Positions 44,942 through 52,645 of a stretch of 64,000 bases of DNA are shown piece after piece; position 1 is the first letter of the stretch, and the number at the start of each line of letters is the position of its first letter. This DNA is from Cypionkella sp049896245. Lineage in GTDB: Bacteria; Pseudomonadota; Alphaproteobacteria; Rhodobacterales; Rhodobacteraceae. The stretch lies in assembly GCF_049896245.1 (NCBI RefSeq), contig NZ_JAFCTX010000025.1, positions 6,524-70,523 on the forward strand, in the 5' to 3' direction. A program made the position numbers and the translations under genes. The notes below the pieces were generated by a model that saw only the letters and a list, made by a program, of their open reading frames with translations, searched no databases and was not told where the DNA came from.

Positions 44942-46580
44942 GGCCACGAATATCCACGGTTTGCTGCAGGGTCTTTTCGGTCACCGCAAGCCCTGATAGC
45001 GTCAGCGCATAGGCCGACACCGCCACTTGCACGCCCAGACCCTTGGTCTTTTGCTCCAATCGGCTGGCGATGTTCACCGTCTCACCCAAAGCTGTCAGGC
45101 GAGCGACGGCTTCGGTGCGATGCGCGGCACCGATGCGGCCCAGAATGGCGGGGCCGGAGTGGATGCCGATGCCCATCGACAGCGGCACGCGGAGTTCTTC
45201 GTGCAGGCTTTGATTGAGGCTGTCGAGCACGCCGCCCATCGCGCGGGCGGCGGCAATGGCGCGGCGCGCACCTTCGGTCGGAGTGGTCTCCATCCCGAAA
45301 ATCGCCATGATGCCGTCGCCCATGAACTTATCGACAAATCCGCCGCTGTCTTCGATCGCCTCGGCCATGCGGCCAAGGAACTGGTTCAGCAGGAACACCA
45401 CGTCAAAGGACAACCGCCCCTCGGACATCTGGGTAAATCCGCGCAAATCACAGAACAGCAACGTGACTTCGCTTTCAATGCCCCAGTGGTATTTGTCAAA
45501 GCCGTTGGTCTGACCGGGTTCCAGATTGGCGGGCAGCAGGGTTGAGATCGTCAGATCAGCGGTCGGGCGCAACTGGCAGGCCAGCCGCACATTCGCGGGC
45601 GCACCGACGCGGCGCAGCACCTGCTGTTCGGTCACGGAGGCCGGAGGCAGTTGATCCAGCCCTTCCAGCACCCGCACCCGACAGGTTGAACAGCGCGCCC
45701 GGCCGCCGCAGACCGAGGCATGCGGGATACGGTTCATCTGGCTGATTTCCAGCACCGAAAGCCCGCGCACTGCTGAAATCACCGGGCCAAAAGTGTAGCG
45801 CACCCGAATATGCGCACCCATTTTGTTGCCCATTTGCAGCAGCATCCAGCCGCCGACCGCCGCCGCCAATATCGCAAAATAGCTGTAGGAGCCGAACAGA
45901 AAATTCTGTTGCATCTCGGCGTATTGCGCGGCGCTGAACGGGCTGGAGACGCCGCCGCGCAGATGAAGCATCCTTCCCGCCGAGACATAACCCGCATAGG
46001 CCAGTGACGGGATTAGCACGGCCAAGCCATTCATCGCCCAAAGGTTGCGGCGATACCACGGTTTTGGCGACAGCCACATGTGGAGGCCAATACAGCCATG
46101 TATCCAGACCAGCGCTACCAGCAGCGCCAGTCGAACGCCCTCACCCGGCCACATCGCCCACAGCGCATAGGTGTAATTGTCGGTGACGCCAAACAACTCA
46201 TGCGCGCCACGGGTGCCGAGCACATGCCGGATGAGCAGGATCGGAATCATCAGCCCGAACAAAAGCTGCACCACCCCACGGGTTCCGATGCGCCATGTTT
46301 GCAGGCGCATGAAATGTGCGAGACCCAAGCCCATATGCACCAAGGCGGCGAGACAGAGTATCAGCGTGCCGATCAGACTGCGGGTTATCAACAGGCGCAG
46401 GTCTTGCCCTGCCTGCATCGCCTCAAGCGAGATCAGCCCAAGTGCGTGGTTCAGCAAATGCGTGGTGGCAAAAGCGAACAGCACCAAACCCGACCACAGC
46501 CGCAGCTGTGCGATGCTGGGTCGAGAGCGTCGCCACAACCGGCGCGCCACTGTGCTTGGCGATTGCGCAACTTTGTTCAT
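44877..46580 (-). CDS. Membrane adenylate/guanylate cyclase with haem-type anchor and 2Fe-2S ferredoxin domain
   Basis: The 567-residue protein has three parts. Residues 1-250 form about six membrane helices rich in histidines (TTHLLNHALG, HMGLGLAHFM, WIHGCIGLHMW), like the cytochrome b anchors of succinate dehydrogenase. Residues about 260-350 are a ferredoxin domain with CGGRARCSTC and a later cysteine in RLACQL. The rest is a class III cyclase domain with metal aspartates in CDLRGFTQM and FMGDGIMAIFG and the ALGETVNIASRLE segment. It should make cAMP (or cGMP) in response to redox or quinone state. It is last in the minus-strand cyclic-nucleotide cluster. Confidence 0.9.
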   Translation of the reverse strand: MNKVAQSPSTVARRLWRRSRPSIAQLRLWSGLVLFAFATTHLLNHALGLISLEAMQAGQDLRLLITRSLIGTLILCLAALVHMGLGLAHFMRLQTWRIGTRGVVQLLFGLMIPILLIRHVLGTRGAHELFGVTDNYTYALWAMWPGEGVRLALLVALVWIHGCIGLHMWLSPKPWYRRNLWAMNGLAVLIPSLAYAGYVSAGRMLHLRGGVSSPFSAAQYAEMQQNFLFGSYSYFAILAAAVGGWMLLQMGNKMGAHIRVRYTFGPVISAVRGLSVLEISQMNRIPHASVCGGRARCSTCRVRVLEGLDQLPPASVTEQQVLRRVGAPANVRLACQLRPTADLTISTLLPANLEPGQTNGFDKYHWGIESEVTLLFCDLRGFTQMSEGRLSFDVVFLLNQFLGRMAEAIEDSGGFVDKFMGDGIMAIFGMETTPTEGARRAIAAARAMGGVLDSLNQSLHEELRVPLSMGIGIHSGPAILGRIGAAHRTEAVARLTALGETVNIASRLEQKTKGLGVQVAVSAYALTLSGLAVTEKTLQQTVDIRGLSQPLDIVVAARATSLPQPAE

Positions 46581-46643
46581 ACTGGCACCGTGCCGGCTGG
46601 GGCCTGATCAAGTGCGAATATGGAGGGGCAAGGGGTGCGCATT

Positions 46644-48008
46644 TCAGGCCAGAACCACAAGATCAACGGGGGCCGCAAGCCCAGCTACACCCTCGCCGTC
46701 GCGGCGCAGCACGCCGGGATTGACATAGCCTTGCGCCTCGGCGCGGCTGTGGGTGCTGGCGTCGGTCAAGGCGCGGGTGTGCTGCGTCTTGTTGGCGCTT
46801 TCCAGTTTCGACGCCAGATTGACGGCATGGCCGATCACTGTGAACTCATAGCGGCCTTGCGAGCCCACAATCCCCACTGTCACATCGCCTGATGCCACAG
46901 CAACGCCGGTGGCAAAACGCCCCGGCCAGCCCAGTGCGGCGAATTCGTCTTGTCGTGCATCCAGTGCTGCGATCACCGCCGAGGCAGCGCGTAAGGCATC
47001 TGCCGCATAGGTTTCGCCCGGCTGGACTGCCCCGAATGTTACCAAGATACCATCGCCCATGAATTTGTCGATCTGGCCGTTATGCTGTTCAATTTCGGTC
47101 AGGGTGATCTGTTGATAATGCGCGAGAACCCGCATCACCGTTTCCGGCGGCAGCGAGAGGGCGGTTTTTGTAAAGCCGCGCACATCGACAAACATGATGG
47201 CAGCGGCCCTGATCTCACTTTGGCCAGCACTAGGCATTTCTGCGGATTGGGTGATCAGATCGGCCACCTTTGGCGCGAAGAACTGGCTGAGATCCTCGGC
47301 AGCGGCATGGCTTTGAATGGCGTCAAACAGCACAGAGCGCGCCCGGAACAAAGCGAAGGTCAAAATCAGGGTGACCCCCAATATCGTGATCACCTTGTCA
47401 ATTTCGGCCCCGATCAGAATGGTGTTTGATGTCAGATATTCGACGTAGTTGCGGGTAACGTGCATGTTGTTCATGTCATAGGTCAGCGCGTAAAGCACCA
47501 TCAGCGTCCATCCAGATGCCGCGATCAGCCCCGACATGAAAACATAGCGCGGATCAAAGCGCAGCGCGCGCAAGGCGATGAAAAAGAACAGATAAATCAT
47601 CGTCGGAGATTTGAGATAAAAGGCGGGCGGTTGTTGATACTGGATGTGGAAGGAAAAGATCATGCCGCACAGCAGGCCGACATCAACCACCATCGACAAC
47701 ATCAGATACCAGCCGGGCAGCACCATCCGGTAAGACAGAAACACCCGAAACAGAGTAAATACCAGATAGGCGACCAGTGTCATTGGCACAAAGTTTTCGC
47801 CCGCAGTGCCCTCGGCGCGGGGCGCTATCCAATACAGCAGGGTCAAGAATCCGACGATGCTCAGCTGCGCCCAGCTTATGGTCTGCTCGGCTGCGGTCTC
47901 ACGGCGGTCAATTTCGGCCATGACGCGCGCGGGAACGGATTCGCCATGCGGGTCGCCTGTCCAGATATAGACAACAAAATCGCGGAGAGAGGCGGGAATG
48001 TAGGGCAC
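46644..48008 (-). CDS. Membrane-bound class III adenylate/guanylate cyclase
   Basis: The 454-residue protein has about six membrane helices in the first 250 residues (for example ISWAQLSIVGFLTLLYWI) and a C-terminal class III cyclase domain. That domain contains FVDVRGFTKT and FMGDGILVTFG with both metal-binding aspartates, and the VIGHAVNLASKLE segment. The catalytic residues look complete. The anchor lacks the histidine pattern of the neighbouring cyclase, so it should sense something else. It lies 63 bases upstream of the ferredoxin cyclase and is probably co-transcribed with it. Confidence 0.92.
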   Translation of the reverse strand: MPYIPASLRDFVVYIWTGDPHGESVPARVMAEIDRRETAAEQTISWAQLSIVGFLTLLYWIAPRAEGTAGENFVPMTLVAYLVFTLFRVFLSYRMVLPGWYLMLSMVVDVGLLCGMIFSFHIQYQQPPAFYLKSPTMIYLFFFIALRALRFDPRYVFMSGLIAASGWTLMVLYALTYDMNNMHVTRNYVEYLTSNTILIGAEIDKVITILGVTLILTFALFRARSVLFDAIQSHAAAEDLSQFFAPKVADLITQSAEMPSAGQSEIRAAAIMFVDVRGFTKTALSLPPETVMRVLAHYQQITLTEIEQHNGQIDKFMGDGILVTFGAVQPGETYAADALRAASAVIAALDARQDEFAALGWPGRFATGVAVASGDVTVGIVGSQGRYEFTVIGHAVNLASKLESANKTQHTRALTDASTHSRAEAQGYVNPGVLRRDGEGVAGLAAPVDLVVLA

Positions 48009-48164
48009 GAGACTTTCCTTCTTTCCGCATTGGCCGTGTGATCTGGGAAATGTGATCTTGGAAAGACGTTGCTCTTAGCGGGTTTTCGCGTCACAAAAAA
48101 GCGACATTTCTGTTAGCAGAGCCAGTGTGCGGAAATGGTTAGCTGCCATCGCCCAGGATGCGTC

Positions 48165-48998
48165 TTAGATATCAACCACCTGAAAATCACGCCCACAGAA
48201 CGCGCCCGGAAACTGGCGTTTTGCCGCGCGCTCGATTTTGCTTAATGCGGTGTCGGTCCGGTTGAAGCTGTGGTGAATGAAGCCCACTTGTTTCGCGCCT
48301 GCAGCCTGCGCGAGACGCACCGCCTGCTGCCAAGAAGAATGACCAAAGCCTTTGAAGGTCGCCATTTCTTCATCCAAGAAAGTGGCGTCGTAGAGAAACA
48401 GATCCACCTTGTCGATCAAGCGCATAACATTGGGGTCCAAAGTGCCGGGTTCGTGTTCGGTATCGGTGATGATGGCAATCGAGCGACCGCCAAATTCTAC
48501 CCGATACCCAACAGCATTGCCGGGATGATTGAGCATCCCGGTGCGGATCGTCACGCCGGGGTAGGGGGTCAGAACATCGCCTGCGCTGAAATCCCGCGCA
48601 TCAATCCCGGCGCTGCAATAGTCTGGCCCAATCGGGAAGAACGGCTTGCGCATGAATTCCGACAGCATCTGCCGGGTGGTCATCGCAGGCCCCATATGGC
48701 CAGACCACATCTTCAGCGACGATTGGTTGCAGTACATCGGCTTGAAGAATGGCAGACCGCAGACATGGTCGTAATGGGTGTGGGTGAAGTAGAGGGTGAG
48801 TTCCTTGCAGCCTTCAGCGGCGAGGGCATGCCCAGCCGCCAAGGCCCCGCTGCCCGCATCGAACAGGATCACATGCTCGCCGCAGCGCATTTCGATGCAG
48901 GTCGTGTTGCCACCAAACTTCTGAAACTGTGGGCCGCTGACGGGTAGGCCGCCGCGCGCACCCCAAAGCTTGAGTTGAAATTTCGGCTGCGCGGTCAT
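48165..48998 (-). CDS. MBL-fold metallohydrolase
   Basis: The 277-residue protein has the metallo-beta-lactamase fold. It shows LWGARGGLPVSG and FGGNTTCIEM near the N terminus, the metal-binding motif THTHYDHVCG, LNHPGNAVGYRVE, IITDTEHE, and a late FIHHS histidine. The layout resembles RNase Z-like and class II cyclic-nucleotide phosphodiesterase-like enzymes. Between two cyclases and a cyclic-nucleotide-binding protein, a phosphodiesterase role is a fair hypothesis, unproven. The ATG at 48998 overlaps the stop of a possible small upstream gene. Confidence 0.87.
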   Translation of the reverse strand: MTAQPKFQLKLWGARGGLPVSGPQFQKFGGNTTCIEMRCGEHVILFDAGSGALAAGHALAAEGCKELTLYFTHTHYDHVCGLPFFKPMYCNQSSLKMWSGHMGPAMTTRQMLSEFMRKPFFPIGPDYCSAGIDARDFSAGDVLTPYPGVTIRTGMLNHPGNAVGYRVEFGGRSIAIITDTEHEPGTLDPNVMRLIDKVDLFLYDATFLDEEMATFKGFGHSSWQQAVRLAQAAGAKQVGFIHHSFNRTDTALSKIERAAKRQFPGAFCGRDFQVVDI

Positions 48999-49213
48999 GT
49001 GCCCGACCTGCCCGAAAGCCGCTTGTTGCCGCACCGTGGGCACAGGCCAGAAGCTTTTTCATTGCCGCGCATCGCCAAGATCAGACTTCCCCAGATCGCT
49101 GATATACAGAAGGATATGAAGCATCGCAGCAAGATGCGAGAGCCGATTGCAGAGCGCACCAAAAAGAAGATCCGCCACGGAGGCAGAATGCAGGCAGGTC
49201 TTGTCCAAAACAT
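48995..49213 (-). CDS. Candidate small protein with one membrane segment and a CPRC zinc knuckle
   Basis: This 72-residue frame fills the 245-base gap between the cyclic-nucleotide-binding gene and the MBL gene. It ends in an ATGA overlap with the MBL start, a sign of translational coupling. The middle is strongly hydrophobic (CFISFCISAIWGSLILAM), and the tail has LCPRCGNKR, half of a zinc ribbon. The start region has no strong ribosome-binding site, and the protein matches no family I know. It may be real or a chance frame. Confidence 0.35.
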   Translation of the reverse strand: MFWTRPACILPPWRIFFLVRSAIGSRILLRCFISFCISAIWGSLILAMRGNEKASGLCPRCGNKRLSGRSGT

Positions 49214-49243
49214 GGCAATTCTCGATCCAGATCTGACCTTTGA

Positions 49244-49711
49244 TCAGCTCTTCGAGAGGGCTGCAACGCGGCTTCGCGCCTCAGACAGCTCTACCGTGGT
49301 TTGGCTGAGACGATTTGCCAGCACGCGCACCACTTCGATAGTCATTTCCGGGAAGTCGGACATCAGTTTGAAAAAGTTGTCTTTGCTGATTCGCAGTGCC
49401 TCAACCGGAGTCGCGGCCTTCACTGTGGCGGTGCGGGCGACATCGCACAGGATGGCGATTTCACCGACGATGGCATTTTCTTCTAGGTCAGCCACCTTGA
49501 TCTGGCCGGTGGGGCCATCGACTATCACATCGGCCCGCCCTGAAAGCAGCACAAACGCCGCATCGCCTGCGTCGCCTTGGCGGCACAACACTTCGCCCAC
49601 GCGGTAGGAAACACGTTCAGAGGTGAATGCCAACAGTTTCAGCTTCGCCGGAGATACACCGGCAAACAGCGGAACCTGCTTCAGCATTTTGACTTCGTCA
49701 TTCAAGAGCAC
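49244..49711 (-). CDS. Stand-alone cyclic-nucleotide-binding domain protein
   Basis: The 155-residue protein is a single Crp-type cNMP-binding fold. It has LLSGRADVIVD, NAIVGEIAILCDVARTATVKA (the phosphate-binding cassette, with the conserved Gly-Glu and Arg) and a C-terminal helix. No DNA-binding domain follows, so it is not a transcription factor by itself; it may regulate a partner. The start is a GTG at 49711 with AAGGTGAC just upstream. It lies 49 bases after the ABC-like gene, which is the obvious partner candidate. Confidence 0.9.
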   Translation of the reverse strand: MLLNDEVKMLKQVPLFAGVSPAKLKLLAFTSERVSYRVGEVLCRQGDAGDAAFVLLSGRADVIVDGPTGQIKVADLEENAIVGEIAILCDVARTATVKAATPVEALRISKDNFFKLMSDFPEMTIEVVRVLANRLSQTTVELSEARSRVAALSKS

Positions 49712-49760
49712 GTCGTCACCTTCCCACTTCTGTAACGGCTGGATAGGCCAAGCCCTTAGA

Positions 49761-52481
49761 CTATGCCGACATCAGTTCTTTGAAGATACCATTCTTTTGT
49801 AAAAGTTCTGCATGAGAGCCGTCTTCGACCAGTCTGCCACGCTCAAAAACCGCCACCCGGTCGAACAGTTGCGCAAACTTCGCATTTGAGATCACCCAAG
49901 CCACGGCGGGCTCGCGTCCATCCTTGCGCAGATATTTCAGCGCGGCGATCAGCACCTGTTCTTGCGTCCGGGTATCGAGCGCCGACAGCGGGCGGTTGAA
50001 CAGATAGTAATCCGACCGCCGGATCAACGCCCGTGCCAAGGCAAGTTTTTGCCGCTGCACCGAGGTCAGCCGCTTGCCGCCTGCGCCGATGTGGAAGTCG
50101 AGGCCAATCGACAACAGCGTGTCATAGATGCCCAATTCGCGTAGCACGTCCCCCGCCACGGCATAGATCCGCTCGACACCGTCACGGTATTTCTGGCTGA
50201 TGCGGCCAAACAGCATATTGTCCAGCAAAGTACCCGAAACCATATATTGCTCAGGGTCGTAAAGTTCGATCGCCTCTTTCAGATTGGCCGGAAGCCCTTC
50301 GTGGAAAGCCGTCCTGAATTCAACAATCTGCGCCATCAACTCGGGTGTCAGCAGGCCAAAACGATGCCGCGGCTCGATGTAGTCAAAGCTGAGGCGGATC
50401 ATCATGGCGCGGTCGCTGGCGGTAATGTTCGCGGTGCTTTTATCTATGTTTTTCAACAGCATCGCATAGGCTGGGATGTCGTCAGGTTTCATAAAGGTCA
50501 GTTGCTGGAAGAACGGATGATCTGGCGGCAGGTCGCTGAACAATTCGATGGCATTACGGGCGATCTCGGTGCCCATCGTAAACAGGGTATCCGCCAATCC
50601 GCGCTGTTTCAGAACGCTTAGGAAATACGGGTTGCTGATGATCGCGCCCGCTTTCAAATCCGGGGTTCGGGCATTGCCGAACAGCAGGTTTTCGATCACC
50701 GTCGCTTCGGTATTATAGGCGCCGGGCTCGAACGGCTCGATCAGCCCGTTCAGATCGGCTTTGGTCAACGCATCGCGCAGCACCCGGCGCATCTCGACGG
50801 TTTTGGCGGCGAGATCGCCATGCTCGGCCAGATTGACATGGGACCGCAAAGCAAGATCGAACATGTCGCGGGTCAGCGCCACGGCATCCAGTGCGGCATA
50901 GACCGAGGGCATCAGAGCCGTCTGATCCGCGGCCCCCTGATGTTCAAAGTCGATCCAGTCGGAGTGAATATCGAACTCGGGGTTGCCCGCCCAAATGGCC
51001 TCACGCCGCTCCCATTGACGTTGCGTCAGATCCGCGCCTTCGATCACGCGGTCAGTGATCGGGGCGTGTTTCAGCCCGTAAAGCAGATTGTCGCGCACGG
51101 TTCCGAAGAAGAAATAGGCATCGGTGCCCGCATAGGTGATCGAGCGGCCGCTGATTGATTCGGGCAGGCTGTGCAGATCAGCGCTGCCTGCATTGATCTG
51201 GCCCTGCGTCGGCCAGACGATGCGCGCCAACGCCTCGGCCATGATGTCAGCGCCTGATCCGGCGTTGCCAATAATGGCAACCGTTTCGCCGGGCAGCAGC
51301 GAAAAGTTGACGCGGTCCAGCCCGACGGCCCCAGTGTCGTCGGTCACGCCCAGATTAACCGCCGCGAGCGGGCCGCTCATTTTACCTTCTGCACGTTCCG
51401 CCGATACCGCCTGAATCTCGGGCTCCAACAGGCCATCAATGGCGAATTGCCCGATCACCTGATTGTATTTGATCTGTACGTCTTGGCGATTCTGATCCCA
51501 GTCGATCAATTCTTTCAGCGGGCCGGGAAGGTCTTTGTAAGCCCCGATCACCGCCACCAGTTGCCCGATATCCAACTGGCCTTGCAGCGCCAGATAGCCG
51601 CCGATGCTGTAAAACAGGAACGGCGTCACCGAGGCGAGGAAGTTGTTGATGAATTTCACCAAAAACTTCCATTGATAAATGTCGAAGCGGATTCTGTAGA
51701 TATGGCCCAGCCGCGATGAGATATCGGCGCGCTCAAAATTCGAGGTGTCATAGGAGTGGATCGTGTTGATGCCATCGACGATCTCGCTGACCCGACCGGC
51801 CAATTCGCGCGCGGTCAACTGACGCTCGCGCCCTAGCACCAGTAATCTGCGGCGCATCCGCGGGATAATGAAGGCCTGCACCCCGACCAGTGCTGCGGTG
51901 ATCAGGCCCAGCGGCACGCTTTGCACGAAGATAAACGCCAGTGCCATGACCGCCTGTCCGCCGAGCAGAGCAGGGGCGACAAAGGCGTCGCCGGTAAAGC
52001 CGCCAAGCGGTTCAACCTCGTCCTTCACCATACTGGAGATTTCCGCGCCCTTCAGACGTTTGAAGGTGGCAGGCGGAAATCGCAGAATATGATCGACCAG
52101 CGTGAAGCGGATGCGGCGCAGCAGGCGTTCGCCCAGCCGACCTTTGTAAGTGTTGATGTAATATTTAAAGAGGCCGTTCACCACGACCAGCACCAAAAAC
52201 ACACCGCTGAGCGCGAACAGGGTGTTCAGCCGATCAAGCTGGATGCCGTCAAACAGCGTCACATGGCCAATCAGCGGCAGATTGAACGCGATCTGCATGA
52301 AGGTCTGCATGGCTGTGGGATCGGCAAAACCATCACCCTGAATTGGCCCGTTGACGATCTGCTTTGGCAGATTGAGTGACAGGAAATACGGGATCATCGA
52401 GAGCGCTACGATCATCAGCACCCAAAGCTGTTGCCGCTTGGTATGCGTCCAGATGTAGCGTGAGATGTTGGGGTCCAGCAT
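49761..52481 (-). CDS. ABC-exporter-like membrane protein with degenerate, enlarged nucleotide-binding domain
   Basis: The 906-residue protein begins with a six-helix exporter domain (about 1-330; family segment GERLLRRIRFTLVDHILRFP). The nucleotide-binding domain starts normally but has lost its catalytic residues. Walker A reads GNAGSGAD (Ala411 for lysine), Walker B ends LFNRP (Asn829-Arg830 for Asp-Glu), the signature reads LTSVQRQK, and the switch histidine is asparagine (VISNAKF). About 330 residues separate the first Q-loop-like segment from the signature, far more than usual. Three similar segments occur there: GTVRDNLLYG, ATVIENLLFG and GTLLDNMLFG. ATP hydrolysis is unlikely. I start it at the ATG at 52481; a GTG at 52499 is possible. 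Confidence 0.88.
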   Translation of the reverse strand: MLDPNISRYIWTHTKRQQLWVLMIVALSMIPYFLSLNLPKQIVNGPIQGDGFADPTAMQTFMQIAFNLPLIGHVTLFDGIQLDRLNTLFALSGVFLVLVVVNGLFKYYINTYKGRLGERLLRRIRFTLVDHILRFPPATFKRLKGAEISSMVKDEVEPLGGFTGDAFVAPALLGGQAVMALAFIFVQSVPLGLITAALVGVQAFIIPRMRRRLLVLGRERQLTARELAGRVSEIVDGINTIHSYDTSNFERADISSRLGHIYRIRFDIYQWKFLVKFINNFLASVTPFLFYSIGGYLALQGQLDIGQLVAVIGAYKDLPGPLKELIDWDQNRQDVQIKYNQVIGQFAIDGLLEPEIQAVSAERAEGKMSGPLAAVNLGVTDDTGAVGLDRVNFSLLPGETVAIIGNAGSGADIMAEALARIVWPTQGQINAGSADLHSLPESISGRSITYAGTDAYFFFGTVRDNLLYGLKHAPITDRVIEGADLTQRQWERREAIWAGNPEFDIHSDWIDFEHQGAADQTALMPSVYAALDAVALTRDMFDLALRSHVNLAEHGDLAAKTVEMRRVLRDALTKADLNGLIEPFEPGAYNTEATVIENLLFGNARTPDLKAGAIISNPYFLSVLKQRGLADTLFTMGTEIARNAIELFSDLPPDHPFFQQLTFMKPDDIPAYAMLLKNIDKSTANITASDRAMMIRLSFDYIEPRHRFGLLTPELMAQIVEFRTAFHEGLPANLKEAIELYDPEQYMVSGTLLDNMLFGRISQKYRDGVERIYAVAGDVLRELGIYDTLLSIGLDFHIGAGGKRLTSVQRQKLALARALIRRSDYYLFNRPLSALDTRTQEQVLIAALKYLRKDGREPAVAWVISNAKFAQLFDRVAVFERGRLVEDGSHAELLQKNGIFKELMSA

Positions 52482-52645
52482 GGCCTTATGGCGCTCCACA
52501 GATCGGTCGGCACCTTGATGAAAAACCTAAGGTGCAAAAGGTCATGTCGTGCCAACCAGAATGGGGGCGAGGGTCAAGCAGATCATCGTAAAAAGCTGTC
52601 GTGCCGCCACTCAACGCCAAGCGCGGCTATGAGGCAAGACGTTTA

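Noticed and set aside
49761..52481. The ABC-like gene as a sequencing-damaged normal ABC exporter
   Set aside because: The frame is open throughout, the substitutions are spread over four motifs, and the insertion is long and protein-like, so random error is not a reasonable cause.
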